A stretch of DNA of 64,000 nucleotides from Semisulcospira habei (lineage: Eukaryota > Mollusca > Gastropoda > Semisulcospiridae), in contig BTPG01000001.1 of NCBI GenBank assembly GCA_036245525.1, positions 183,712,663-183,776,662 on the forward strand, in the 5' to 3' direction. Position numbers and translations under genes: made by a program. Each line of letters starts with the position of its first letter. Within the stretch, counting starts at the first letter, position 1. Below are positions 33,953 to 43,914 of the stretch, in pieces. Under the pieces are notes generated by a model. The model searched no databases. It was not told the DNA's origin and worked only from the letters and a program-made list of their open reading frames with translations.

Positions 33953-34480
33953 ATGAACCAAGATGAATTACTTCTTCTAAATGATATCAATGCTGTAGAG
34001 AACAAAGACTTAGACTTGAAAAAACAGCGCCTTCTTTCTGTAGCTGTGTCAGGCAAATCAAAGGCTTATCTCGGAAAACAATACATGACAGAAGACATTG
34101 AATCTCTAACCGCTGACGAACTATTTAAACTTCATTCTAAATATGAAAACCACATCGCTTCACTAATGACTTGTGATTTAAGTCGATCTCTTGTATGTTT
34201 ATACACAAAAGCAGTGAGTCACTTTCTACCTGTAGACACTGACAGTCAATCACACGACCTTGAAAGCAATCCTATTGTTTCAAGTTCAATTGGTAAATTA
34301 GCATGCGTCATGTTTTACAAGTTTGGAAATTACCTTGCACCTGTCATAACCCTTCTTGTTATCGGGAGTCATATTGATTTTTCGAAAATAAATTTTACTG
34401 CAGAAGAAAATGGACGAAACCCAGACAACTCTACAACAGAACCCCGACCCTGTTTTGACACAGGTTCCAACGGTGACTAA
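33953..34480 (+). CDS. Polinton hypothetical protein with C-terminal hydrophobic segment
   Basis: 175 codons, start MNQDELLLLNDINAVENK, preceded by an AT-rich leader like those of the other Polinton genes. The N-terminal part is charged and helical (LTADELFKLHSKYENHI). A hydrophobic stretch LAPVITLLVIGSHI lies near residues 130-143. It overlaps the next gene by 71 bases in another frame, so the true C-terminus could have been altered by a shift near 34410. I do not recognise a family with certainty. Context suggests a structural or membrane accessory protein. Confidence 0.5.
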   Translation: MNQDELLLLNDINAVENKDLDLKKQRLLSVAVSGKSKAYLGKQYMTEDIESLTADELFKLHSKYENHIASLMTCDLSRSLVCLYTKAVSHFLPVDTDSQSHDLESNPIVSSSIGKLACVMFYKFGNYLAPVITLLVIGSHIDFSKINFTAEENGRNPDNSTTEPRPCFDTGSNGD

Positions 34481-34880
34481 GGCTAAAAGTCCAGGCAGGG
34501 TTGAGGCTGGAAAAAGAGTGGCTGAATGGAACAGGAAAAAAAAATTACAGCTTCAAGCGCAAACAGAAAAGGCTCATGTAACTGACCCACCGTCAGCACC
34601 GTCAGGACCAGTGTCAGTACCAACACAGTCACTACTATCACACCCACAACAAAGTGAGAGACAAACAACTAAATCTAAACCTGACCCCGAACCTCAAACA
34701 ACAAAATATATAGTTGCCGGATTTGTTGTCGGATTTGGTTACGTAGGTTACCAATTATACAAAAAATACAAACCACAGACTCGTACAGTGACCAAAAAAT
34801 CAGACACTCCAAAAACAAAACCAGAAGTCTCCACATTACCAGTAACATCCAAAGCTGTTGGCCCATTTTATATGGAGTGA
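34410..34880 (+). CDS. Polinton small membrane protein with GRVEAGKR motif
   Basis: 156 codons. The basic segment SPGRVEAGKRVAEWNRKKK (residues about 27-45) is of a type I associate with proteins of animal Polintons. It is followed by a low-complexity Pro/Ser/Gln/Thr linker and one predicted transmembrane helix (YIVAGFVVGFGYVGYQLY, about residues 99-116) with a basic tail. It is probably a single-pass membrane protein of unknown function. It is intact in this copy. Confidence 0.6.
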   Translation: MDETQTTLQQNPDPVLTQVPTVTKAKSPGRVEAGKRVAEWNRKKKLQLQAQTEKAHVTDPPSAPSGPVSVPTQSLLSHPQQSERQTTKSKPDPEPQTTKYIVAGFVVGFGYVGYQLYKKYKPQTRTVTKKSDTPKTKPEVSTLPVTSKAVGPFYME

Positions 34881-34915
34881 ATAAAATATTATTTTAATTT
34901 TTATTGCCTAAGAAA

Positions 34916-35146
34916 ATGAGCGACACAAAGAACTTTATGAACCTTGTATATCACTCTGCCATGATAAGTGGACTAGCAGTAGCTTATTCTATGCTGTGAA
35001 AAAGTCTACTCAAAATGAAATCAGCAGACCTCAGTAGATTAGATTTCGAAGACAGTGCAAAGCTAATTGTAGTTGTTACAGCGTCGATTGCGACAAAAGA
35101 TTTTCTTGTCAAGCAAGGAATTATTCCAGAAAATGTTTCTATGTAA
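34916..35146 (+). pseudogene. Polinton small conserved membrane protein, one stop
   Basis: 76 codons beginning MSDTKNFMNLVYHSAMISG, with an in-frame TGA at codon 28 (34997-34999) followed by an otherwise open frame to VKQGIIPENVSM. Two hydrophobic stretches (SGLAVAYSML, LIVVVTASIA) and the ..LVKQGIIPEN ending are typical of a tiny conserved gene next to the integrase in animal Polintons (family recalled, not searched). Function unknown. Confidence 0.6.
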
Positions 35147-35154
35147 ATAAAAAT

Positions 35155-35592
35155 ATGGCGATGATAGCTATTATGATTGGTGGTGCCATGGTCAATGCAC
35201 TTGCTTTCAGTGGATCAAACTATCTTTTTTCAAAAATGGGTAGAGAGGAATCAGCAGAAGAAATGAAGCGTCACAATGAGGCATCTGAAAAACTTGCTCA
35301 AGCCCAGCAGGAATATGAAAAGAATAGAATTGAGAAACTTGATTTCATCAATGAAAAACTTCGTCTAGAAGGCCACGCACAACATACGTTTTCAAATACA
35401 GACGACGCAATTCGTGAATACTATCTTGTCATGGGTAATGACATGTCTGCCCCAAAACCTAAACTAAGTGACTATTACAAACCAAGCACACAACAAAGAA
35501 ATGGGGAGATAATCTTTGTTCTAGTGGGAATGACATTTGTATTTTTTACTGGTCTTTATATTGCTAGAAAAAATGAAAGACGCCGGGGTTGA
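35155..35592 (+). CDS. Polinton conserved two-TM coiled-coil protein
   Basis: 145 codons from ATG 35155, only 8 bases after the previous gene. An N-terminal hydrophobic segment (IAIMIGGAMVNALAFSG) is followed by a charged coiled coil (EEMKRHNEASEKLAQAQQEY), then LDFINEKLRLEGHAQ and AIREYYLVMG, and a C-terminal membrane helix (IFVLVGMTFVFFTGLYIA) with basic end. The LDFIN..LR and REYY blocks are, as I recall, conserved in Polinton proteins of unknown function. It is intact and overlaps the start of the integrase by 20 bases. Confidence 0.65.
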   Translation: MAMIAIMIGGAMVNALAFSGSNYLFSKMGREESAEEMKRHNEASEKLAQAQQEYEKNRIEKLDFINEKLRLEGHAQHTFSNTDDAIREYYLVMGNDMSAPKPKLSDYYKPSTQQRNGEIIFVLVGMTFVFFTGLYIARKNERRRG

Positions 35593-35738
35593 AAATAAAC
35601 TATCAAAAATATATTACTCTCCATCAGGGTATTGGAAAGGAGCAACCGCTATTCAGAAATTACATGCCGCTGTGGGCAATCAATCAAATCAAACAATGGT
35701 TACAGAGACAAGTAATTTGGCAGATATATCATCCTGCT

Positions 35739-35749
35739 CCAAGAAAAAT
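35739..35749 (+). repeat. Target-site duplication CCAAGAAAAAT of SINE copy 1
   Basis: Repeated exactly at 36135-36145. Confidence 0.9.
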
Positions 35750-36134
35750 TCCCCCACCCGGGTCTGCCCTGGGGGACTTGGGTGGGGTTAGGTATTTTTT
35801 AGTTCCCAGGGTCACCCTGGTCAGCCCCACAGGGTGGGTTTTTCTCTCTATTCTGGGGCATGTGTTTCTGTCTACCCGAGGTCCATTCACCTGTATTTGC
35901 CTTTTTAAAACTCTCCCTACTGTCTGCACTGCCTGTAGCTCTTGATATTGGATGTGTGTTGCTAAATGGTCTTAGCTTTATTTAGGCCCCATGTGTTAGG
36001 TTTATTTAACGTATTTGACCGGCTGGCAACATACATTCAATGTTCTGTTTATTTTTTTTTTCACAAGCAGTGCAGGCACGTCCTGAAAAAGCCTTGTTGC
36101 TGTCGGGACGTTAAGCAATGTACAATCAATCAAT
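35750..36134 (+). mobile_element. ATCA-tailed SINE-like retroposon, copy 1
   Basis: 385 bp, starting TCCCCCACCCGGGTCTGCC and ending GACGTTAAGCAATGTAC followed by AATCAATCAATC. The 11-bp exact duplication CCAAGAAAAAT flanks it. Four further copies of the same length lie at 39226, 39809, 43425 and 55605. No protein is encoded. I see no clear tRNA-type A/B boxes, so the internal promoter is unidentified. The short-repeat tail suggests mobilisation by a non-LTR LINE with a matching 3' end. Confidence 0.9.
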
Positions 36135-39100
36135 CCAAGAAAAATAACAAGACCTCATTTTGAAAACACTACCCCAAATGACACACATCAAATGGACCTT
36201 CTGTTTATACCCCATGACACAATAAGAAAGAAACGATACAAGTACGCATTAACTGTTGTTGACATTGCGTCAAGGTACAAAGACGCTGAACCCATATCTG
36301 ACAAAACAGCTACCACAGTTGCTACAGCGTTATCAAAGATATATAGTCGAGGCCCTTTAAAATTCCCTAGACTCACACAAGTTGATGACGGATCTGAATT
36401 TAAGGGCGCAGTTAAATTTGCAAAGCATGGCATACTGGTCAGACGAGGCATTCCAGGTGTGCACAGATCACAGGCAATTGTAGAGAACTTTAACAAACAG
36501 TTATCAGAGAGACTTTTCAGTTACCAGTATTCTAAGGAACTCATGCATGACACCCGGAACACAGAGTGGGTTAAGAGATTACCACGTGATAAAAGCAATG
36601 AATAATGAGGGACAAGGCTTGCGCCCAAAACCTGCTGATGCTATTAAATTGAAAACAATTACAGAGCCAAAAACAACAACACCGTCACCACCTCCGGACA
36701 CAAGTTTATTTACTAAACAAGTAAGATATTTATGTCAATCTGGAGAATCAGAAAACGACGTGAAGCGCAGAGCGACAGACCCCATCTGGTCAACGTCTCT
36801 ATACACAATATAAAAAAAATAGTCCCCGGTCTTGACGCAACAATATATTACCTGTATGACCCTGCCCCACAAAGGGCATTTGTCAGAGAAGAATTACAGA
36901 TTATTCCCCCAGACACCGTTACTCATTTCAGTAACTAACTCATCAATTAATTCATCAACCAGTTCATCCGCTATTTCTTCAGATAACTTGAGCCTGTAAT
37001 GACCTGGTGCATAAGCTTTTTCTTTACTGAAAAACACACGTTTCGTGTCCCCAATTGCCAGTGACTTCTTATTTGTTTGGATCATTTCAAGATTATGTTT
37101 ATTTGATCTCAGTGACTTGTTTGGATAATCAGGCATTAATGCCCCATCTAATACTTGCTTGTAATGTTTATGACGAATGTCTTATTTTTTATTGCTGATT
37201 TTTTTATTCCTTTGGCTTTCGACTGACTACCTTTTTGGTGCAGTATAGAATACATTTTGGATCTCAGTCCAACGTACTCAACTATTGGCACACCATTCAA
37301 TTCATCCTTAAACTTTCCAGGCACTTTCTTGTTTTGTGTGCTAAACAGTGGATGATCCTTAGGGTAGTCAGACGTGTCGTACATGTGTAGTTCTGTTTTC
37401 ATGTCTTCATAAAAGTCTTCTGTAGGCACATCAATGATCATAGAGTCTGTGTCAGTGTATAGCAGTCGACACTCAGGATATTTTGGTTTGAAGTAATCAT
37501 AATAAAATTCAAGCATCAACAGTTTTGACAACTCAAGAATTGCCATACCAATGAATACTGGCTTGTTCAGTTTAACAATCTTTTTTTTGAGTGACACTGC
37601 ATACAATGATGAATGAAACTCCTTGTATCCTGTGTACTGTGGCTTACCTGTAAGTTTAATTGCACCCGATTCAGTTGTGACTAGTCTCACATCTTTGCGG
37701 TGATGAGGATTTTCCATAGTCTTCCCAAAACAGGCATTATTCATAAGCTTAAAGAAGTCTTTGTCAAATGCAGTGTTGCCGTCTCTGGCACGCAATGTTG
37801 TGTTTTTCATTATGTAATCTTTCATGAAAGCACTCTGATCAAATTGAATTCCTCTATGTACTTTCTTTAGTACTAACCCATGTCTGATGTAAAACTGTAA
37901 CAAGCGATAGTGACAAACATAATTAAATTTGTCACTCAAATTTGGCACAAGTTTAGTGTCTTCTTTTTTCCCTGTCAAAGACATTTTCTCAACAGCTAAG
38001 GGATAATCATTATGGTAATCGTGTAGATGGTGTGGGTACTCCAGGTCTACTTCAAAGATCCAACCCTTTGGATCGTTTCGGTAAAGATTCATAATATTGT
38101 TAGTTAACCCTGACTCTGTTACATCATACTGTGACAAATCATACAGACAAAAGTTTTTCAAGGGCAATAACTCACACATCGCCCAGCCATACAAATTGTT
38201 AGCGTCCACGTAGGTAATGAATGACCTTGACCCAGGGCTTGAGGGGTCAAACCCCTGGTCCGGGTCATCCAGATATTTATTGTTGGCTTTGGCGTAATTG
38301 TTCGCTGCAATACTAATGCCTCCCCTCAATCCACGTTCCACCATTTCACCCATTGTACGATCAGACAACAGGTCTATAAATATCTTACTGGATTTCAAAA
38401 ATGCATCCCATGTCATGCCATGACTAGTTATGTAACAAGCCGGGTCAAGACTGTAGTGTAATAAACCCTTTTCACGGTAACTTTCAAATACGTTTGCTAG
38501 CAAACAAATGTCTGCTTTCAAGTACTGATCGTGGTAGTCACCAATCGTTTGACACCCTAATTTATCCCACGCATCAAGTGCATGCTGGTATTCAGAGTCA
38601 GAAATACCTTTACCATTAAGTGTGGAATAAAATTTCTCTTTTGGTGGCAGTCTCCTTTCCTCAAACACAACCCAGTGATCAATGTACTCGTACGGATAAA
38701 CACCTTTCTTAATCAAGTCTGGCTCAAAATATTTACTTGTTATTGGATACTCAGTCAGTCCTTCTGCCAAACTAGCAAGACCTAAAGACAAATGTTGCAT
38801 GGAGTCATAAAATGCTAATTTGTCTAACCTAAAGGTCAAGTATTTCTCAGTTGTCTGGGCTATACAATTAATGTTTTTGTAAGACTCATCTACAGCCTGC
38901 ATGATAATGTGTGAATCATATCCTTTGAGATTGTGAAAAAAAGATTGGTAACTTATATGTCTTAGGATCTGTTTTTAATAACAAGTTACAATTGTTATGT
39001 GCAGCACCTCTGTAACGTCCAGTTATGTGATCATGGTCACGAACTTTATCACCTCCCAGAGGCTGTTCACAAATCCAACACTTCACAGCTGTATCAAATT

Positions 39101-39213
39101 TCAGTTTGTCTTCTTCTGTCATCACCAAAGGCATCTGACATGTTGTGAGATATTGTACTACCTGACTATACAGATGTCTCATTTCTGTTAAAAACAGACA
39201 TGCCGCATTTTCT

Positions 39214-39225
39214 CCCCTGTAGATA
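39214..39225 (+). repeat. Target-site duplication CCCCTGTAGATA of SINE copy 2
   Basis: Repeated exactly at 39613-39624. Confidence 0.9.
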
Positions 39226-39612
39226 CCCCACCCGGGTCTGCCTTGGGGGACTTGGGTGGGGTTAGGTATTTTTTAGTTCCCAGGGTCACCCTGGTCAGCC
39301 CCACAGGGTGGGTTTTTCTCTCTATTCTGGGGCATGTGTTTCTGTCTACCCTTTGTCCATTCACCTGTATTTGCCTTTTTAAAACTCTCCCTACTGTCTG
39401 CACTGCCTGTAGCTCTTGATATTGGATGTGTGTTGCTAAATGGTCTTAGCTTTATTTAGGCCCCATGTTGTAGGTTTATTTAACGTATTTGACCGGCTGG
39501 CGACATACATTCAATTTTCTGTTTAGTTTTTTTTTCACAAGCAGTGCAGGCACGTCCTGAGAAAGCCTTGTTGCTGTCGGGACGTTAAGCAATGTACAAT
39601 CAATCAATCAAT
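39226..39612 (+). mobile_element. ATCA-tailed SINE-like retroposon, copy 2
   Basis: 387 bp with the same ends as copy 1 (CCCCACCCGGGTCTGCC to AATCAATCAATCAAT). It is inserted in the polymerase gene between the ExoI region and the HNH-like module, with an exact 12-bp target duplication. It is very close in sequence to copy 1. Confidence 0.9.
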
Positions 39613-39808
39613 CCCCTGTAGATAACAGGTTCTGAATGCTGTCCGTCTGACCTAACAATAATATATCCAAAAGAACACACCACTTGGTCACTCAACTTTA
39701 CAGTCTTTGGTAATGATTCTGGAACAGGACCCTCATATGGTACTACCAGTGATTCAAAATCAGCATACACTACAAACGGCAGCTTTTGTTGATTCCCATA
39801 GTTCTTAA

Positions 39809-40404
39809 CCCCCCCACCCGGGTCTGCCCTGGGGGACTTGGGTGGGGTTAGGTACTTTTTAGTTCCCAGGGTCACCCTGGTCAGCCCCACAGGGTGGGTT
39901 TTTCTCTCTATTCTGGGGCATGTGTTTTTGTCTACCCTTTGTCCATTCACCTGTATTTGCCTTTTTAACACTCTCCCTACTTGGGTGGGGTTAGGTATTT
40001 TTTAGTTCCCAGGGTCACCCTGGTCAGCCCCACAGGGTGGGGTTTTCTCTCTATTCTGGGGCATGTGTTTCTGTCTACCCGAGGTCCATTCACCTGTATT
40101 TGCCTTTTTTAAACTCTCCCTACTGTCTGCACTGCCTGTAGCTCTTGATATTGGATGTGTGTTGCTAAATGGTCTTAGCTTTATTTAGGCGCCATGTGTT
40201 AGGTTTATTTAATGTGTTTGACCGGCTGGCGACATACATTCAATGTTCTGTTTAGTTGGTTGTTTTTTTTTTCACAAGCAGTGCAGGCACGTCCTGAGAA
40301 AGCCTTGTTGCTGTCGGGACGTTAAGCAATGTACAATCAATCAACGTCCTGAGAAAGCCTTGTTGCTGTCGGGACGTTAAGCAATGTACAATCAATCAAT
40401 CAAA
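39809..40404 (+). mobile_element. ATCA-tailed SINE-like retroposon, copy 3, internally duplicated
   Basis: 596 bp between exact 13-bp duplications CCATAGTTCTTAA (39796-39808 and 40405-40417). It is longer than the other copies for two reasons. At about 39981 the sequence returns to the head (CTTGGGTGGGGTTAGG), repeating some 150 bp. Near 40345 the last ~55 bp (CGTCCTGAGAAAGCC to the tail) are repeated. Because one target duplication flanks the whole block, the rearrangement happened during retroposition or afterwards within the copy. Confidence 0.85.
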
Positions 40405-40829
40405 CCATAGTTCTTAAAATATACTTGACTACCAGGATCTGGATACTTAAGTACAGTTTGTATGTCATCAGCCGACCTGCAGTGTAAAACATGTTTGTGT
40501 GCCACTGCAATAGAAGAAAATCTTTGTAAACATTTCTTACACACTTCCTGTTTGCCATTGTGTTTTGTTGTATGCCCATGAATTAGACGTGACACATTTC
40601 TGATAATTGTGTAGTGGAAGTTATTGTCATCACCGATTAATAACATGTCAACATGTTTATCTTCTGGCTGCCCATAGGTTGGAGCAAGTGGTGATACTCT
40701 AATGGGTTGTAACTTGTGAACAGACTCATTATCCCACACAAACACATTTACAGATATACCAGGATTTAGTTTTTCAAACAATTTTAACAGGGAACTCAAT
40801 GCCACTGAAAATTCACTTACTTAGATTAC

Positions 40830-40905
40830 AAATTTGGTATAGTTAGATACACATATTTGGTATAGTTAGATACACATTTGGTATAGTTAGATACACGTTC
40901 AGATT
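40830..40905. repeat. Three tandem copies of a ~22-bp unit
   Basis: TTTGGTATAGTTAGATACACA is repeated three times beside the left end of the RAG1-N-like transposon. It replaces part of the polymerase coding sequence expected here, so the junction was rearranged. Confidence 0.85.
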
Positions 40906-40944
40906 TTGATTTTACAAAGTATAGTTTAGCAAGCACACACCACA

Positions 40945-41469
40945 CACGCCTTTACCATAGCTGACACTTAGTTCGCTTCCAGCTGCCAGAGAGATAAGGC
41001 TGGCGCGAGGTCAAATTCCACTCTCGCCCGCTCATTCTATTTATATCGCACTTGCTGCTGTGCGGTACACGGCGTGACCGGCTCTCTGCCGCTATAACAA
41101 CTACATACTGGTTTGTATTCATAACACATCTCTGCCTAAAGTGACTGTTGTGGAAGCAACATCATTCAAAAGTTGAAATTCTCACCTACACACTGATACC
41201 AAACATGACAACATTATGACTTGCACTTGTGTAGCAGTCATGGTGAAAATAAAGAAAACGTGAATTTGTTGATGTATGAGAACGAGAATTTATTGTGAAA
41301 TTGACAAAGTTCCCACAGCCATAACACAAAGACGCTACTTTTCCCAGTGAAACACACTTGCATGCATAAGGGTTAGCATGCCTACAGTACGTATCACTTA
41401 ATGGATTTTGGGTTCATGGTGGGGGACGGAAGCAGGAGGGTAATTAATGAGGTCACTGACAGGTGTCGA
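40945..41469 (+). repeat. Left TIR of the RAG1-N-like transposon
   Basis: It matches the complement of 42460-42992 over about 520 bp. Shared landmarks are ACTTAGTTCGCTTCCAGCTG, GATATAAATAG on the opposite arm, TTGACAAAGTTCCCACAGCC and CATGGTGGGGGACG. Confidence 0.85.
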
Positions 41470-41628
41470 CAGACAAGTTCCAGACATCCGACTTGGTGTA
41501 CACTTCCGGCATTGGGGAAAGAGAGGGCTTAGTTACACGGATACTATTGAGGAGATAGCCACGTTTCTTTCTTGGGAAATAGTGTAACACTAACAGTCAA
41601 CCTTGTAAATGTACTTTCGATTTAACTT

Positions 41629-42245
41629 TTGATCATGATGGAGTCTGATGAAACGCGTACAGTCTGTGTACACACAGGTGTGTTCCATGCAATGAGAGTA
41701 AATGCATTGTGCAGAATATGTGGCGAGAGATCACAAAAGAAATACACGGATAAAAAGTCACTTCTTTGTATCAATTATGAACACTTAATCCACAAGTGTT
41801 ATGGAATTAATATCCAGGAAGACAAAGACATGATGCACTCCAAAACAACGTGTAGGAGTTGCTATTGTCGGATGAAACGGATAGACTCGACTGAAACACG
41901 TGTGTCCGAGGAGACTGCAAAATGCAGCGTCTGATATTGCCTCATCACAACACATTTGGACCATGTTCGATCCAAATAACAGTGTTGAAGAATGTGTCGC
42001 ATGTGTTCACTTCATGCAGCTAGGTAAAGGAGGACGACCAGCGAAGCGGGGTTCCCGGCATGGAAAGAAACAATCTTCAGGGAGGTGAAGAGAGTCACGC
42101 TACCATTAACATTCTAAAGAGCAGGACATATGGCTTGCAGACAGAGGAGGAAAAACTCAGACTGCTCATGACCGAGCACATGACACTCGTGTCACCCGTC
42201 CTCCACTCCGTCATTCCTACAGTTGTCAAACAGAAACAAAATTAA
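41629..42245 (+). pseudogene. Relic of RAG1 N-terminal-like protein
   Basis: The open frame 41629-41934 contains NALCRICGERSQKK, then LIHKCYGINIQEDKDMMH and TTCRSCYCRMKR. This order (C-x2-C, an amphipathic block, I[N/D][I/V]..D.D..H, then C-x2-C) is that of the zinc-binding N-terminal region of RAG1. A shift near 41900 leads to IWTMFDPNNSVEECVACVHF with GKGGRPAKRG, matching the next RAG1 block (Trp, C-x2-C, basic tail). A second shift near 42060 leads to a last frame ending at 42245. It lies between long TIRs, with no catalytic core. Function in the transposon is unknown; DNA or protein binding is inferred. Confidence 0.72.
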
Positions 42246-42459
42246 TTCTCGCATAGACGGCGCCGGAGTTGTGTATCTGTGAACAGAAACTCGGTATTCG
42301 GTTCTTATGTCTAGTGTGTCAGAAAATGTGTTAAACCTCAAGGTATGTTTAAAAACACTGTTGAATATTGTGACCTGTTATGGACTGATCGTATTTCGGG
42401 ATGGCAATAGCAGTCTGTGGAGTACCGAGACGGCTGCGGGCGAGAAATGCCAGAACACG

Positions 42460-42992
42460 CGACCTGTCAGTGACCTCATTAACCACCCTCCTGCTTTCGT
42501 CCCCCACCATGAATCCAAAATCCGGTAAGTGATACTTACTGTAGGCATGCTGACCCTTATCCATGCAAGTGTGTTTCATTGGGAAAAGTAGCATCTTCGT
42601 GTTATGGCTGTGGGAACTTTGTCAATTTCACAATAAATTCTCGTTCTCGTACATCAACAAATTCCCGTTCTCTTTATTTTCACCATAACCTGCTACACAA
42701 GTGCAAGTCGTAATGTTGTCATATTTGGTATCAGTGTGTAGGTGAGAATTTGAACTTTTGAACGATGTTGCTTCCACAACAGTCACTGTAGGCAGAGATG
42801 TGTTATGAATACAAATGTGTAGGTAGTTGTTATAGCGGCAGAGCGCCGGTCACGCCGTGTACCGCACAGTAGCAAGTGCGATATAAATAGAATGAGCGGG
42901 CGAGAGTGGAATGTGACCTCGCGGCGCCTTATCTCTCTGGCAGCTGGAAGCGAACTAAGTGCTAGGCGCCAGCACTGGCTGGTAAAGACGTG
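42460..42992 (-). repeat. Right TIR of the RAG1-N-like transposon
   Basis: Inverted copy of 40945-41469, ending TGGTAAAGACGTG. Confidence 0.85.
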
Positions 42993-43409
42993 CACATGAA
43001 ACAATGGTTGTCATTGTTCTGTATATTGACTACTGCCTTTTTGTTTGCAACCTCTGTTGGCAGTGGTATCCATGATTTACCTAATATAGGATGATACCTT
43101 GACTGCTTTAGTTGTAGTTCATGTACATGACCTTCGTGCCAACCAGACCCCTTCATTTTCGCACTGTCAATTGCTTGGAGGAAGTCAGGTAATAGTCTGT
43201 CTCTAAACACGTTTTCTAATTCCCTTCTTGTGTTAACTGTGTGTTGTCTTGTAGAGATATATGATACAATCACTTCACCGTCTACTCTAGTAAATTCTAT
43301 TTTAGCAACAATCTGAATCTTTACACTGCCTGTAACAAGATTATCTTGTATGACAGAAAAAGAGTTTTCTATTGATTCATAGACATTGTTAGTATTAGAT
43401 ATAGGCAAG

Positions 43410-43424
43410 TCTGTTGTGTGAAAC
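43410..43424 (+). repeat. Target-site duplication TCTGTTGTGTGAAAC of SINE copy 4
   Basis: Repeated exactly at 43813-43827. Confidence 0.9.
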
Positions 43425-43812
43425 GCCCCACCCGGGTCTGCCCTGGGGGACTTGGGTGGGGTTAGGTATTTTTTAGTTCCCAGGGTCACCCTGGTCAGCC
43501 CCACAGGGTGGGTTTTTCTCTCTATTCTGGGGCATGTGTTTCTGTCTACCCGAGGTCCATTCACCTGTATTTGCCTTTTTAAAACTCTCCCTACTGTCTG
43601 CACTGCCTGTAGCTCTTGATATTGGATGTGTGTTGCTAAATGGTCTTAGCTTTATTTATGCCCCATGTTGTAGGTTTATTTAATGTATTTGACCGGCTGG
43701 CGACATACATTCAATTTTCTGTTTAGTTTTTTTTCACAAGCAATGCAGGCACGTCCTGAGAAAGCCTTGTTGCTGTCGGGACGTTAAGCAATGTACAATC
43801 AATCATGTACAA
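43425..43812 (+). mobile_element. ATCA-tailed SINE-like retroposon, copy 4
   Basis: 388 bp, starting GCCCCACCCGGGTCTGCC and ending TACAATCAATCATGTACAA. It is flanked by an exact 15-bp duplication and inserted near the start of the polymerase gene. Confidence 0.9.
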
Positions 43813-43914
43813 TCTGTTGTGTGAAACACATTACGTAGGCTTGATGAGCTTGATGGGTTTTGAGCATTGTCCGTCATTTTTTATTTGTCCGACAAAATAA
43901 TAAATGAAAAAATA

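Larger units (their letters stand above)
35573..36938 (+). pseudogene. Polinton integrase (rve), broken
   Basis: A retroviral-type DDE integrase that would insert the element with a 6-bp stagger. Start ATG 35573; the N-terminal part (IYYSPSGYWKGATAIQKLH) shifts frame near 35665-35690 and is then split by a SINE (35750-36134). The catalytic core at 36192-36605 keeps all three acidic residues: Asp at 36195, Asp in QVDDGSEF (about 36387) and Glu in VENFN (36483). Two more shifts (about 36575 and 36805) separate the core from the SH3/chromodomain-like C-terminus (LYDPAPQRAFVREELQIIPP). Its end overlaps the converging polymerase gene. Confidence 0.88.
40945..42992. mobile_element. RAG1-N-like (N-RAG-TP type) transposon with ~520-bp TIRs
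   Basis: About 2.05 kb lies within the polymerase gene. The left arm (about 40945-41469) and right arm (about 42460-42992) are inverted copies. Both ends begin CACG(C/T)CTTTACCA, and CAC-starting termini fit Transib/RAG-type transposons. Between the arms is a relic resembling the RAG1 N-terminal zinc-binding region. A clear target duplication is not visible; the left flank is CACA-rich and rearranged. No RAG1-core transposase is present, as in the N-RAG-TP elements described from Aplysia. Confidence 0.72.
36894..43877 (-). pseudogene. Polinton protein-primed DNA polymerase B, broken by four insertions
   Basis: Start ATG at 43877 (MTDNAQNPSS). The N-terminal part is split by SINE copy 4 (43425-43812) and continues to NNDNHCF near 42990, where the RAG1-N-like transposon interrupts. 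It resumes at about 40805 (LSSLLKLFEKLNPG) with part of the sequence missing. SINEs 3 and 2 then interrupt around ExoI (VVYADFESLV, ~39755). An HNH/treble-clef-like cysteine module follows (CWICEQPL.., VRDHDHITGRYRGAAHNNCN, ~39000-39100), then the polymerase domain at 37148-38902: DANNLYGWAM (motif A), KLMNNACFGKTMENP (B) and YTDTDSM (C, ~37445). A shift near 37148 precedes the C-terminus. The enzyme would replicate the element by protein priming. Confidence 0.92.

Noticed and set aside
34916..34999. TGA readthrough or selenocysteine in the small Polinton protein
   Set aside because: No SECIS-like structure was evident and several other genes of the element carry random stops, so simple decay is the better explanation.
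41276..41500. Possible LTRs of a retrovirus-like element around the RAG1-N-like relic
   Set aside because: The flanking repeats are inverted, not direct, and no reverse transcriptase or primer-binding site is present.
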